Made by a program: the position numbers and the translations under genes. Below are positions 54,275 to 64,000 of a stretch of 64,000 nt of DNA, one piece after another (the first letter of the stretch is position 1; each line of letters begins with the position of its first letter). Below the pieces are notes generated by a model, which was not told the origin of the DNA, made no database searches, and saw only the letters and a program-made list of their open reading frames with translations. This DNA is from Ypsolopha sequella (Eukaryota > Arthropoda > Insecta > Lepidoptera > Ypsolophidae). The stretch lies in the NCBI GenBank assembly GCA_934047225.1, contig OW203985.1:8325501-8389500 (forward strand), in the 5' to 3' direction.

Positions 54275-54470
54275 CCAAGTGCGAGTTGGGCCTCGCTCTT
54301 TTAGGGTTCCGTACAAATGACCAATTATTTAAAACTAGATATTTATTTAATTTTAGGTAATGCTCTAATTCTGTTAGCCATAAAAACTGCAAAATTTAAT
54401 TGGTTGTGTATTCGGGGACGTAACCCTATAAAAAACACAATATAAATCGGCGTGTTTAGTATTTGTGAGG
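54275..54470 (+). repeat. Dispersed 'GTGCGAG' repeat, copy 2
   Basis: It is colinear with 24860-25055 (CCAAGTGCGAGT, TAGGGTTCCGTAC, ATTCGGGGACGTAACCCTAT, AATCGGCGT). Confidence 0.6.
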
Positions 54471-54504
54471 TTTATACGGCATAAGTTTGAAATTTAATGC
54501 ACAT

Positions 54505-54725
54505 TTAGTCATGATCTTGTCCAAACAAAGTTAAAACAGCATTTAAGATGGTTTTGAGAAGATCATTTCAAAGTCTTGCTTTATAAACCTCACTATTACT
54601 GAACTATTGACGTCAAATGCCACAAGTCAAAATGTTTTTCAATTTTAAATTTCTAAAAAAGAAAAACAAAGTTTAGTTATACACTTTGCGCTAAGCTACT
54701 GAAGTTTAACCTTAATTTAAGGCGC
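54505..54725. repeat. Dispersed repeat family C, copy 3
   Basis: The first part is the inverse of 1-60; the second (54592-54713) is colinear with 129-247. Confidence 0.6.
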
Positions 54726-55830
54726 TACGGAAAAAAATCGACACTTTAAGGGAAGAGCGCAAGACTCCGCGGCCATACAAAACGATTTAGCTTCTCATTT
54801 GTACGCTAATGCATTAAATCAAATAAAACTTTGAGTAACTTCATCTTTTTCACAACCTACAAGTCCGATTTAACTTAAAATTTCAGATAATCAACACGCT
54901 TAGGAAATATAAGCACTTGGAAATCTATTTCTTAAGCTCCAAAATGTTACATTTTCATCTTCGATTTTCTTAAGCATTTCTCAAGTAAAAACAATTTATA
55001 TTGAATTTCGGACCCGTGGTAGTTCATAAATATTTGGAAAATGCAGTTATTTCGTATGTAGAAAGTATAGGATTTCAGTAAATAGCTATGGGCTGGCATT
55101 CGAAATCGCGGGCGCAAATTATATAAACCTAGAATTTCATTCTGTCGCATCAGGGGTGGCGGAGGCGTGCGGGGGGAGAAGACGGGACGAGCGATGGGTC
55201 ACTCGTTTCACTCACCTTACTTGTTAAAACGGTGCATTATCAAAGAGTTTTGTACCAGTGTATGGTAATGGAGAAGTTATTGAGTATGGTGGACGGATTT
55301 TTCGTGCAAAAATGGGTGAGTACTATTTGTACTTTTTACCTTATAAATACAATGTATTTCGTTTATAAATTAGGTCATGCATCTTGGATTTGGCCATTAA
55401 TTTGATTGGTCTGCAGCAACTCCTTATAACTATTATCCTGCCATTGCCATCCAACACGCAATGAGAGGCCACGCCAAGTTTTCACTGTGGCGGGCCGGCG
55501 CTACGGCTTTTATCAAAGAAAACGCCGCTGCGCCGCCGCTTCAGTCACGTGTTGAGTAGTGGGTGGCGCTCCCACACTTTAGTACATTCGTTTTGGATAT
55601 AAACAACTATACCTTCATATATTTGTTCTCTCCACACATCGCATAAAGCTCCTCATGATGACAGACAGCAAGAAAATAACAGACAGATAGGCAACAAAGT
55701 GATCCTATAAGGGTTCCGTCTTTTTCATTCTGAGGCACGGAACCCTAAAAAGTATTTCATTTTAGCCTCTATTACAAAAACTGTTCATAACGACGATTAG
55801 TACCTATGTCTGTTTTAGGTTTGCAAAATA
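54726..55830. other. Unassigned DNA with GC-rich patches
   Basis: Patches near 55150-55195 and 55490-55580 are much more GC-rich than the surroundings. One short frame from the ATG near 55289 (MVDGFFVQK) is followed by a consensus donor GGTGAGTA at 55315. This could be a promoter and first exon of a gene whose other exons are not visible; there is no homology to support it. Confidence 0.3.
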
Positions 55831-55837
55831 ATTTGAT

Positions 55838-56345
55838 CCTATACAGGAGTAAAAATAATTATGCAGTCCCTTTTTATTCTGAGAGATTATTCTATGAAAC
55901 TAATAGATCACATAAAAAAGTGAACTGCGGAAATAAAGGTTATATTCAGATAACTACTACTGGGGCTAAATTTAATAACTATCTATTAAGGATGATCGGC
56001 AAAGTTCAAAAGCAGACTTTCGTTTATCTGCAAAGTTATTTGATATTTATATATTATATCGTTTATCTGATAAGTTCATCTGTTTTTTTATTAACTTTTT
56101 TTAAAAAAAGTTATAAAAATTATAATCAGAAGTATAGGATTATTAAATATAATAATAAACGAAAAATTTAAATGTTAAATTAACATAAGGACACATTATA
56201 ATTAGACCCTATACAGGAGTTAAAATATTTATGCTGCCGCTCCTGAGAGATTTTTTCTGTTTAATCAAAAGATCATATACAAAACAGTAAACTAAGAAAA
56301 CATAAGTAACATTCGGATAAATAATACTGGTACTTAATTTTATTA
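55838..56345 (+). repeat. Imperfect direct duplication, about 360-bp spacing
   Basis: CCTATACAGGAGT and CTGAGAGATT-type text at 55838-55960 recurs at 56207-56345 with many differences. No coding role is supported. Confidence 0.45.
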
Positions 56346-56614
56346 CTATGAATTTCAGATGATTATATCGACGAGGTAAAAAAAGGAAAAGTACGTTAAA
56401 AGTACAGCGAAACGAAAAAAATATGTAAAAATGGGCTTTTGATGCGAAAACCTAAACATTTTTAACGCTCATCACATTAAATTTCAGGCGTATATCAAAA
56501 GAAAACAGAACACTCAGCAGTCAACCAAAGCACTGTAAGGCCGATGTTGAAACCTTAAGGTCAAAATTATACAGGTAAATATTTATTAGGAGAATACACA
56601 GATTAAATCGCGCC

Positions 56615-57050
56615 ACCCATGACTTTGAAAAGTATACCGGTCTAAAGGTAGATCAAAGTGGTCATTTGTCGATCCTATGGATGGTTTTCTGGCAGCTAGT
56701 CCGGATGGACCCATAGGAAATGAAGGACTTGTAGAAATAAAATGCCCATTTGTAGCCTCGGAAATGAGTCCTGCAGATGCAATTCAAAAGGGATTGATCA
56801 CATTTTGTAAGGTGACGACTCAAGGCATATAACTGAAAACAGAGCATAACTATTATTATCAGGTCCAAGGTCATCTTCATGTGTCACAATGAGCTTATTG
56901 CTATTTTATTTTTTGGAGTTCACATGGGTTGCTTTACCAAAGAATCAAAAGAAATGATACATTTTATCAAGAAAAAATGCAAACACCTCTAAGAAACTTT
57001 AACATGCACTGTAGTATCTAGAAATATGCCTGCAAGAGAATGTGTTATTA
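56615..57050 (+). pseudogene. YqaJ-type (lambda exonuclease-like) nuclease relic
   Basis: FEKYTGLKVDQSG is followed, after a frameshift near 56662, by FVDPMDGFLAASPDG, GLVEIKCPF and MSPADAIQKG. Further on come NYYYQVQGHLHV, then two in-frame stops, and a tail resembling RNMPARECVI. SPDG, E-x-K and the YYYQVQG helix are the hallmarks of YqaJ/lambda-type exonuclease active sites, which process DNA ends in phage and virus recombination. In insects such genes occur in repetitive copies, probably in DNA transposons or of viral origin. The stops make this copy non-functional. Confidence 0.65.
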
Positions 57051-57054
57051 TTAG

Positions 57055-57521
57055 GTAATTTAAAATAGAAATTATTAAAAAATCATCATAACATCACATT
57101 TTTCATTTATAATGTTATCCTCGTAAATTATTATCGGCACTTGTTAGAATTTACAAAAAATGGTTACTAAAAATACTGTATATACTCGTACCATAATTAC
57201 GTTTCCTTAACTAAATATCCGGCCGGTTCCGCATAAAAAAATGTCAAGGGATTACATAAAATAGTAAAAAAAAAATATTCAACATTCCGATGTTATTATG
57301 TGCAATAACATCTGGATAATAAATAATTTTTATTCTATTTGTCTTTGAGCGAATCTAGCTTTTTAGAGTATTTTTGAAAATTATTCTAACGAAACCTATG
57401 TAGATTACAACGTAATTAATAAACTGAAAAATTACAACATCAATCAGCTCATTGTTACCTATTACATTTATTGATAAAAATAATATTTTATTAACTCTAT
57501 GATGTCTTGATGATTGTTACA
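57055..57521. other. Unassigned DNA
   Basis: No feature was recognised. Confidence 0.35.
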
Positions 57522-57732
57522 TTAAAAAAAAAACAGCCAAGTGCGAGTCAGGGTTTCGTTGTATGGATGATAAATTTAATTTAGTCATTTTTTTCGGAAA
57601 TATCTCAACCGCTTTATTTTTCATGTAATCTTTACGTAAACACATATTACCATGATTTTTTCCATAAATGTTTTTCAATTTATTTCACTTTTCCTTCAGT
57701 CAAAACAAAACATATTTTGGGAAGCACATAAT
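57522..57732 (+). repeat. Host 259-bp repeat, copy A, 5' part
   Basis: It begins with an A run and AACAGCCAAGTGCGAGTCAG and continues to GGGAAGCACATAAT, where the LTR element interrupts it. The rest of copy A resumes at 62220. It is about 95% identical to copy B (62276-62541). Confidence 0.8.
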
Positions 57733-57866
57733 TGGAGGATACCCTCGTCTAGTTTTGTCTTTGATATTTATTATCTATGTATAATGACGGTGTCAAGTCC
57801 GTCACTCATTAAATGAAGTTCTATTACGCATTACGAGTTTATATTATTTTCAGCAGATATATACCA
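57733..57866 (+). repeat. 5' LTR of the Ty3-type element
   Basis: 134 bases, starting TGGAGGATACCC and ending ATATATACCA, identical to the 3' LTR. The probable primer-binding site TGGCGACGAGAAAAC begins at 57868, one base after the LTR. Confidence 0.9.
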
Positions 57867-57900
57867 TTGGCGACGAGAAAACTAGGGAAAACGCATTAAA

Positions 57901-60900
57901 ATGTCGATCGGAAAGATCAAGGAGTTCGACCCAAATAAGGGTAATTGGTATTCTTATATTGAACGACTACAATCTTACTTTAAAGTCAATTCAATCAAAA
58001 CAGAGATTCAGTTGGAAACCCTTATAGCAGTAGTTGGCGATGAATGTTATGAACTCATGACAACCTTGGCTAGCCCCCAAAAGCCAACAGAATTAGGTTT
58101 TCAAAACGTAGTTGAGCTAGTAGGAAAGCACCTCAATCCAAAACCATCGATATTGGCGGAGAGATATCGTTTCCGTCAAAGAATACAAATGGCCGAAGAA
58201 ACAATTTCACAGTATGTGAAAGAACTCAAAGAACTGTCACGTACTTGCGAATTTAAAGAGAATCTGTCTGAAAATTTAAGAGATCAGTTCGTATGCGGAT
58301 TAAGAGCAGAAATTGTCAAGCAAAGGCTATTTTTAGAGGACAATTTATCATTTATTAAAGCTGTAGAAATAGCAAGCGCTCTTGAAGCAGCAGAAAATAA
58401 TGCTGCTGAAGTGAATAGAGGTCGCGGATCTTACGTGAATGACGTACATAAGGTGGCAAACCTAAAGGAAGGGTACGTGCCGAGGCAGATGAAGAACATT
58501 AATGATCCACACCTAACAACTGTGAAAACTAGATGCAGCGCTTGCGGGGCTTTGAGTCACATTATAGAAGATTGTTATTTTCGTACACAGAAATGTAGAA
58601 AGTGTAATGAAAAGGGCCACATTAGTAGAGTGTGCCCGCAATGGTTGTCAGGGAATCAACCATCAACTAGCAAATCGGTGACAAATAGAAGAGGACGCAA
58701 AAGTACCTATTTTTTAACCGAACAGGATAATGAGGAAGAAGAAGAAAAACAATTACATGACGAACTATATGAAGAATCCGATTCTGATTTTGAAGAGGCT
58801 CTCTGCAGAATGGCATTGAGCCAATATAAAGCGGTGAGTTTGCCAATAATTGTAAATGGGAGAGAAATTATCATGAAAATTGACACTGGAGCTGTAAGTT
58901 CATTCATTAGTAAGGAGACCTATAGTGGAAATTTTAGAAATGTGCCATTAAAACCTACAAAGACCATTTTTAAATTCTATGATGGCACAAAGGTTAAACC
59001 TCTGGGCGTAATTACACCCACCGTAGAATATAATGGTCATAAAAAGAACCTAGATTTATACGTATTGGAAAAAGGAGATACAAGTCTACTGGGTAGACAG
59101 TGGTTAGCAGAGCTGGCGATCCGAATTCCTTTTATTAAATGTGATAACGACGTGGATCTCAATCAAGTTGCATCCAGTGATAATGATCTGCCAGTTATTC
59201 TTGACAGGTATAAGGAAGTCTTTGACGGAACACTCGGATGTTACAAGGGGGGCACTGCGACACTACGTGTTCGACCCGAAGCCGTTCCTGTTTTTAGACG
59301 TGCACGGCCACTTCCCTTTGCACTGCGTGAACGAGTAGATGCAGAGATCGATGCCATGTTACGTGACAAGATAATTGAACCAGTGGACTGCTCTGATTGG
59401 GCTACACCATTAGTCCCAGTCAATAAAAAAGATGGTAGCTTGAGAGTCTGCGCTGACTTTAAGGTAACACTTAATCCAGTATTGATGGTGGATAGGTATC
59501 CGTTGCCAAGGGCGGAAGAACTGTTTGCTTCTTTAGCTGGTCACGAACAGTTTACTAAAATAGATCTGTCACAAGCTTATAATCAAATCTGCTTGTCAGA
59601 AGATTCAAAAATGTTCACTGTTATCAACACACATCGCGGCCTCTTTAAATACAACCGCTTAGTTTTTGGTTTGTCATCCAGTCCAGGAATTTTTAGCAGG
59701 ATTAGTGAGTCAATCGTTAGAGATATTCCTAATGCTAGGACGTTCTTAGATGACATTTTAATCAGCGGTCCTGACCGTGCGTCACATTTAAAGACACTAG
59801 AATCAGTCTTAGCCAAATTAAAAGACTTAGGGTTAAAGGTAAAACAAAGTACATGTGAGTTTCTTGCTGACGAAGTCAGTTATTTGGGATACATCATAAG
59901 TAAAGAGGGTATTCGTGCTGACCCCAGTAAAATTTTGGCCATTAAAGAAATGCCACAACCCAAAAATGTTCCTGAACTGCGGTCCTTCTTGGGTATGGTT
60001 AACTTTTACACCGAATTTATCTCAGACGCTAGTAGTATTTTACATCCACTACACCGTCTCTTGAAGAAAGGGGAACCCTGGGAATTGAGCAAAGAATGTG
60101 CCAATGCCTTTAACCAAATTAAATCATCTCTCATGAGCAACAAAGTCTTAGCCCATTATGACCCAAACCAAGAACTTATTTTGACATGCGACGCGAGTTC
60201 ACATGGGGTAGCGGGTGTCCTTACACAACCCGACAAACAGGGTAAAGAACGTCCTGTAGCCTATGTTTCGCGGAAACTTAATAAAGCAGAGCAAAACTAT
60301 TCGCAGATCCATAAAGAAGCATTAGCAATAATCTTTTGCGTTCAAAAGTTCCATCAGTACGTTTACGGCAGACATTTTATTTTAAAAACGGATCATAAAC
60401 CTTTGGTCAGCATTTTTGGACCATTAACAGGGGTTCCAAATATGACGTCAAGTAGAATGCAAAGGTGGGCACTACTTCTCTGTGGTTATGATTTTGAGAT
60501 CCAGTATGTCAACTCAAATGATAATTGTGCGGATGCCTTATCACGACTGCCTATAGGCAAACAAAACGAATTCCAACCCCCGGAGCAGTGCTACTTACAT
60601 TTTGCATCAAACGCGTTATTAATTGACAGCAATGAAATTAAATCAAGGACATCAATAGATCCAATTTTAGGCAGAGTTGTTAGTTATATCAGAGATGGCT
60701 GGCCAGAAGAAGTAGAAATTAGAGAACTTCAACCATTCTTTCGTAGGAAACAAGAACTATACCTAGAATTAGGATGTGTTATGTGGGGTCATAGAGTAGT
60801 GATACCACAATATTGCAGAGAAAACGTTCTTGCCGAGCTACATGAACCCCACATGGGCATTGTAAAAACAAAGGCAATGGCTCGAAGTTATGTTTGGTGG

Positions 60901-61986
60901 CCCGGTATGGACGAAGCAATAGAAGCTCTGTGTCGTTCCTGCAGGGCCTGCGCAGCCGTTGCTTCTGCTCCACCTGCCAGCGCCCCTGTGCCCTGGCACT
61001 GGCCCACCAAACCATATGAGAGGATCCATTTGGACTTTTTAGGTCCAATTGGAGGATATACCTACTTGATTGCAATTGATGCAAGAACAAAATGGATTGA
61101 AGTTTTTAACATGTCACGAACTTCAGCTGCGAGCTTAATCAGGAAACTTCGTGAGTCTTGGTCCAAATGGGGAATTCCAAAGCAAATTGTATCAGATAAC
61201 GGTCCTCCCTTTGCAAGCAAGGAGTTTAACGATTTTTTAACATTAAACGGGGTCCAACACACATTTTCTGCTCCTTACCATCCATCTTCAAATGGTGCCG
61301 CTGAAGGAGCTGTCAAATTAATCAAAGGCGTAATCAAAAAGGCACGTTTTGAAAAGGTTGACGTAGATACAGCAATACTTAGGTTCCTATTAAATTATCA
61401 CAATACACCACACAGTACAACAGGTGAAAGTCCAGCAAAGATGCTTCAAGGTCGAGATTTACGAACTCGCCTTGATGCGCTCAAACCCGATCAAACCACG
61501 AAAGTTATGAACAAATTGTTAGATAGAGTTGTTCGATCTAACGACACAAATAGAGCAGTAAATGTAGGTGATGTAATCAAATATAGAGACTTTAGAGATA
61601 ACAATTTGAAGTGGTCCGAAGGTACAATAACTAGAAAATTGGGCACATCAGATTACATGGTATTAGGTAAGGACGGATCAACATGTCACAGACACATTGA
61701 CCAGTTAAAAAGGCAGTTCCAAAACCCATGTGTTACTACGAGCAGCCCATTGGTATTTTCTAATAATGGGTCAACACATATTAATGAAACTGAGAGACGC
61801 AGTGCAGAGGTGGAAATTAATAGAGATGATTCCTTTCCTAGTACATCGCGGTGTCACCCTGGAATTGAGGAAGACCAAGCTCAACCCCAACCCAGACTCC
61901 CAACAGATCCTGGGGGAAGAGGTGGTCCTAGTGATGTTCGCAAATCCACTAGAATAAGAAAACCTGTAAAACGATATCTAGAGTGA
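57901..61986 (+). CDS. Gag-Pol polyprotein, Ty3-type
   Basis: 1361 codons with no stop, ATG 34 bases after the LTR. Gag occupies about residues 1-250 and ends in two zinc knuckles at 212-225 and 232-245 (CxxC-x4-H-x4-C). The protease active site is IDTGAVSSF with D328. RT follows with KIDLSQAYNQI and FLDD (D617/D618), then RNase H starting at D764 (TCDASSHG). The integrase has an HHCC-type zinc region (about 975-1015) and D1045, D1099 and E1135 (35 residues between the last two). The C-terminus is basic (RKSTRIRKPVKRY). Gag and pol are fused in one frame, so no frameshift is needed to make Pol; the ratio of Gag to Pol must be set some other way. There is no envelope gene. Confidence 0.95.
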   Translation: MSIGKIKEFDPNKGNWYSYIERLQSYFKVNSIKTEIQLETLIAVVGDECYELMTTLASPQKPTELGFQNVVELVGKHLNPKPSILAERYRFRQRIQMAEETISQYVKELKELSRTCEFKENLSENLRDQFVCGLRAEIVKQRLFLEDNLSFIKAVEIASALEAAENNAAEVNRGRGSYVNDVHKVANLKEGYVPRQMKNINDPHLTTVKTRCSACGALSHIIEDCYFRTQKCRKCNEKGHISRVCPQWLSGNQPSTSKSVTNRRGRKSTYFLTEQDNEEEEEKQLHDELYEESDSDFEEALCRMALSQYKAVSLPIIVNGREIIMKIDTGAVSSFISKETYSGNFRNVPLKPTKTIFKFYDGTKVKPLGVITPTVEYNGHKKNLDLYVLEKGDTSLLGRQWLAELAIRIPFIKCDNDVDLNQVASSDNDLPVILDRYKEVFDGTLGCYKGGTATLRVRPEAVPVFRRARPLPFALRERVDAEIDAMLRDKIIEPVDCSDWATPLVPVNKKDGSLRVCADFKVTLNPVLMVDRYPLPRAEELFASLAGHEQFTKIDLSQAYNQICLSEDSKMFTVINTHRGLFKYNRLVFGLSSSPGIFSRISESIVRDIPNARTFLDDILISGPDRASHLKTLESVLAKLKDLGLKVKQSTCEFLADEVSYLGYIISKEGIRADPSKILAIKEMPQPKNVPELRSFLGMVNFYTEFISDASSILHPLHRLLKKGEPWELSKECANAFNQIKSSLMSNKVLAHYDPNQELILTCDASSHGVAGVLTQPDKQGKERPVAYVSRKLNKAEQNYSQIHKEALAIIFCVQKFHQYVYGRHFILKTDHKPLVSIFGPLTGVPNMTSSRMQRWALLLCGYDFEIQYVNSNDNCADALSRLPIGKQNEFQPPEQCYLHFASNALLIDSNEIKSRTSIDPILGRVVSYIRDGWPEEVEIRELQPFFRRKQELYLELGCVMWGHRVVIPQYCRENVLAELHEPHMGIVKTKAMARSYVWWPGMDEAIEALCRSCRACAAVASAPPASAPVPWHWPTKPYERIHLDFLGPIGGYTYLIAIDARTKWIEVFNMSRTSAASLIRKLRESWSKWGIPKQIVSDNGPPFASKEFNDFLTLNGVQHTFSAPYHPSSNGAAEGAVKLIKGVIKKARFEKVDVDTAILRFLLNYHNTPHSTTGESPAKMLQGRDLRTRLDALKPDQTTKVMNKLLDRVVRSNDTNRAVNVGDVIKYRDFRDNNLKWSEGTITRKLGTSDYMVLGKDGSTCHRHIDQLKRQFQNPCVTTSSPLVFSNNGSTHINETERRSAEVEINRDDSFPSTSRCHPGIEEDQAQPQPRLPTDPGGRGGPSDVRKSTRIRKPVKRYLE

Positions 61987-62077
61987 TTATTCATAATTTA
62001 TATTCATTGGTGTTTCTATTTCTGATAAGATTTTATTTATCTGAGTATTTTATTTTGTTTCTGTATTATGATTTTAG

Positions 62078-62085
62078 TGTGAGGG
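62078..62085 (+). promoter_or_regulatory. Polypurine-like tract before the 3' LTR
   Basis: TGTGAGGG lies directly before the LTR start at 62086. It is short and has two pyrimidines, so its identification as the plus-strand primer site rests on position. Confidence 0.4.
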
Positions 62086-62219
62086 TGGAGGATACCCTCG
62101 TCTAGTTTTGTCTTTGATATTTATTATCTATGTATAATGACGGTGTCAAGTCCGTCACTCATTAAATGAAGTTCTATTACGCATTACGAGTTTATATTAT
62201 TTTCAGCAGATATATACCA
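62086..62219 (+). repeat. 3' LTR of the Ty3-type element
   Basis: 134 bases, identical to 57733-57866, followed by the duplicated ATAAT at 62220-62224. Confidence 0.9.
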
Positions 62220-62541
62220 ATAATTAAGTTTACGGCCTGTATAGTTATCTAAAGAAGAGCACAAAATAGAGCGTAAAAAAAAAACAGCCAAGTGCGAGTC
62301 AGGGTTTCGTATTATGGATAATAAATTTAATTTTGTCATTTTTTTCGGAAATTTCTCAACCGCTTTATTTTTCATGTAATCTTTACGTAAACACATATTA
62401 CCATGATTTTTTCCATAAATGTTTTTCAATTTATTTCACTTTTCCTTCAGTCAAAACAAAACATATTTTGGGAAGCACATAATTAAGTTTACGGCCTGTA
62501 TAGTTATCTAGAGAAGAAGAGCACAAAATAAAGCGTAAAAA
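62220..62541 (+). repeat. Host 259-bp repeat: end of copy A and all of copy B
   Basis: 62220-62275 completes copy A (TTAAGTTTACGGCCTGTATA). Copy B runs from the A run at about 62276 to AAAGCGTAAAAA near 62541 and carries the uninterrupted target site. Confidence 0.8.
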
Positions 62542-62544
62542 TTG

Positions 62545-63150
62545 TTCGTTAGACGAGTATTACCACCAGTTTCAGTTTCCAAAACCAATTGAATTTCACA
62601 GTAAATATCCATTTAGTTACTCATATAACACAGTAATCGTCCAAAATATTTTACATACTATTATATTATGTTCGTTAGATAAACAGGAACAGGAGATCAT
62701 TCATTTTTTATTTTGCATGTTGTTTCTTTTGAATTAAATAACCAAAGGCACTAAAAACGAAAGTACGAAAGGATGTCCTGATCTGGATCTAACAGTAAGC
62801 TGTGAGTACAAAATGAACAAGTCGGAGCAGGGAGCGGGGCGCGGGGGGAGGGCGCGCTCGTGCCGGCCGCGAATGACCGAAACAGCTACAACAATTGTGA
62901 GAATCCAAATCTCGCGCGCGTAAGTTTTAGCGTCTAGCCTTAAGAACTTGCATATCTACTTCAGTAAATAATGTATTATTTTGATAAAATAGTATATTAT
63001 TTTTGGAATCTTTTTCTAGGGATCTGTTAAAACAGAAACGCGATTGGAGAAATTCGGCTCGATAGAAATATTTATTGAAATGAGGTCTTTTTCGACACCA
63101 ATTCTCCTGGTTTGACAATTTAGAATGTCATATGGACTGCATTTACAGTA
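62545..63150. other. Unassigned DNA with a GC-rich patch
   Basis: 62820-62890 is strongly GC-rich (GGGGCGCGGGGGGAGGGCGC and neighbours) in AT-rich surroundings. It could be a promoter of a gene outside the window or a repeat. No frame supports either. Confidence 0.3.
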
Positions 63151-63165
63151 TCTAAGACCTGGATG

Positions 63166-63319
63166 TCTACCGCGTAATTCTCATTTTCATCAACATCAAC
63201 CTGAGATTGAAATTTGACGTGCGTGCCACGACGCCCGCCTAACATGCCATCTCTTTTGCACGCGTTGAATTTCGCATGCATTTGCTTGAAGTTGATACAA
63301 ATGAGAATTACGCGGTAGA
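63166..63319. mobile_element. Palindromic MITE (TCTACCGCG ends), copy 2
   Basis: The ends TCTACCGCGTAATTCTCAT and ATGAGAATTACGCGGTAGA are perfect inverse repeats. It is inverted relative to 14739-14883. Confidence 0.7.
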
Positions 63320-63364
63320 GCCCCTGGTTAAACGACATTTTGATAGCATTTTTAATACATTTTA

Positions 63365-63521
63365 TATTGATAAAAAACCGACTTTTTGCTACTTTTCCAC
63401 GAATCCGTCCTTCTCGCACTGAGGGTTTTTTCGCATATGGAGTAACAGGGACGCTAAAACGTTTACATATCGCCTGAAGTCCACGCAGCAATTTGACATC
63501 CTCTGAGTTTGGAAATGCCAA
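63365..63521 (-). pseudogene. Unidentified conserved-looking coding fragment
   Basis: A frame reads TLAFPNSEDVKLLRGLQAIC, then KRFSVPVTPYAKK and REGRIRGKVAKSRFF before running into unrelated DNA and the MITE. Its C-terminal part is repeated, decayed, at 46055-46112. Composition and a lack of stops suggest a real protein relic, probably from a transposon. I do not recognise the family. Confidence 0.35.
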
Positions 63522-63559
63522 TGTGCTGTTGCATCCACCTAGTTCATATAAACTATCTA

Positions 63560-64000
63560 TCTATATATATAAAAAGAGAAGTCCTGACTGACTGATTCAT
63601 TCACTGACTCATTCACTGACTCATCAACGCACAGCCCAAACCCTTCGACCTAGAAAGCTGAAATTTTGCACAAAGCTTCCCTTTGTAATGTAAACAAGGA
63701 ATAAGAAAGGGTTTTTTGAAATTATACCCCTAAGGGGGTGAAACGGGGGTCCAAAGTTTGTATGGGGAAACAAGATTAGTTAGACTATTTTATTCGAGAC
63801 TTCACAGGAGTACTCCTATTCATAAATGAGTAAACACGTGTTTCAGGTTTTTTCAGAATTCAACCCCTAAAAGGGGGAAATGGGGTGACAAAGTCTAAAA
63901 ATCAACATGGGTATCGTTTGTATGGTTTATCGGGTCGCTGATTACAAAAACAACAAAGATTTTAAAATACAACGTGGTGGACGTGAAAAAGGGCTTTTCC
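63560..64000 (+). mobile_element. Helitron 5' end, running off the window
   Basis: It begins TCTATATATATAAAAAGAGA after A, like the start of the 5054-7562 Helitron. A short tandem of CATTCACTGACT (63595-63625) follows, then TCAACGCACAGCCCAAACCC and GAAATTTTGCACAAAG. No 3' end or gene is visible in the 440 bases present. Confidence 0.5.

Larger units (their letters stand above)
57733..62219 (+). mobile_element. Ty3/gypsy-type LTR retrotransposon, complete
   Basis: 4487 bp with two identical 134-bp LTRs, a single gag-pol frame and an exact 5-bp target duplication ATAAT (57728-57732 and 62220-62224). Copy B of the host repeat at about 62476-62490 shows the empty site GCACATAATTAAG. Short LTRs, one long frame and no third frame suggest a mag-like lineage, which is inference. 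All parts look intact, so insertion is recent and the copy may be competent. Confidence 0.92.

Noticed and set aside
60779..61090. Minus-strand frames within gag-pol
   Set aside because: They are antisense shadows of the integrase-coding region.
1..64000. CRISPR arrays, rRNA genes, prokaryotic operons
   Set aside because: None seen; the tandem arrays present (28 bp, 93 bp) have no unique spacers.

Overview
The window looks like a repeat-rich, AT-rich insect nuclear chromosome, most likely from a moth or butterfly (Lepidoptera). The evidence is the Lepidoptera-type Helitron ends, the dense population of palindromic MITEs, tRNA-derived and LINE-type retroposons, mariners, Penelope-like elements, and one spliced host gene of insect type. 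There are no prokaryotic operons, rRNA genes or CRISPR arrays.

Host content: I find one convincing intact host gene. It is a seven-exon SLC22-type (organic cation transporter-like) major facilitator gene on the + strand, 24199-33973. All exon junctions have GT/AG ends and matching phases, giving a 520-residue product. A decayed mariner lies in intron 1 on the opposite strand, and other repeats fill introns 1 and 2.

Layout. 1-5050: dispersed repeats, a MITE and a Penelope-like terminus. 5054-7562: a Helitron (minus) holding a broken Rep relic and, on the opposite strand, a small zinc-ribbon reading frame with one internal stop. 7563-10400: a TTAA-flanked MITE, an OTU-protease relic and an inverted repeat with 273-bp arms. 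10603-13305: a Penelope-like retroelement (minus) with an uninterrupted 799-codon RT/GIY-YIG frame. 13306-18280: MITEs (one nested in another), tRNA-derived repeats and a LINE tail. 18280-21010: a LINE relic (ORF1, AP-endonuclease) ending in a 93-bp minisatellite. 21090-24000: MITEs and a second Helitron 3' end. 24199-33973: the transporter gene. 34000-41086: mostly unassigned DNA with dispersed repeats and a 28-bp tandem repeat. 41087-46120: hAT and Harbinger-like elements and a large palindrome with a hammerhead ribozyme core. 46620-53700: SINE-like copies with target duplications, a 5'-truncated Penelope-like element, palindromic MITEs and a nearly intact mariner. 54275-57050: repeats and a YqaJ-type exonuclease relic. 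57733-62219: a complete Ty3-type LTR retrotransposon with identical 134-bp LTRs and one 1361-codon gag-pol frame, inserted into one copy of a tandemly duplicated 259-bp host repeat. 63560-64000: a Helitron 5' end running off the window.

Functionally the window is a record of transposition. The LTR element and perhaps the larger Penelope-like element look young; most others are broken, truncated or nested. The points most worth a second look are the ribozyme-like motifs at Penelope-like termini and in the 45.5-kb palindrome, the zinc-ribbon frame in the Helitron, and the insertion records given by target-site duplications.
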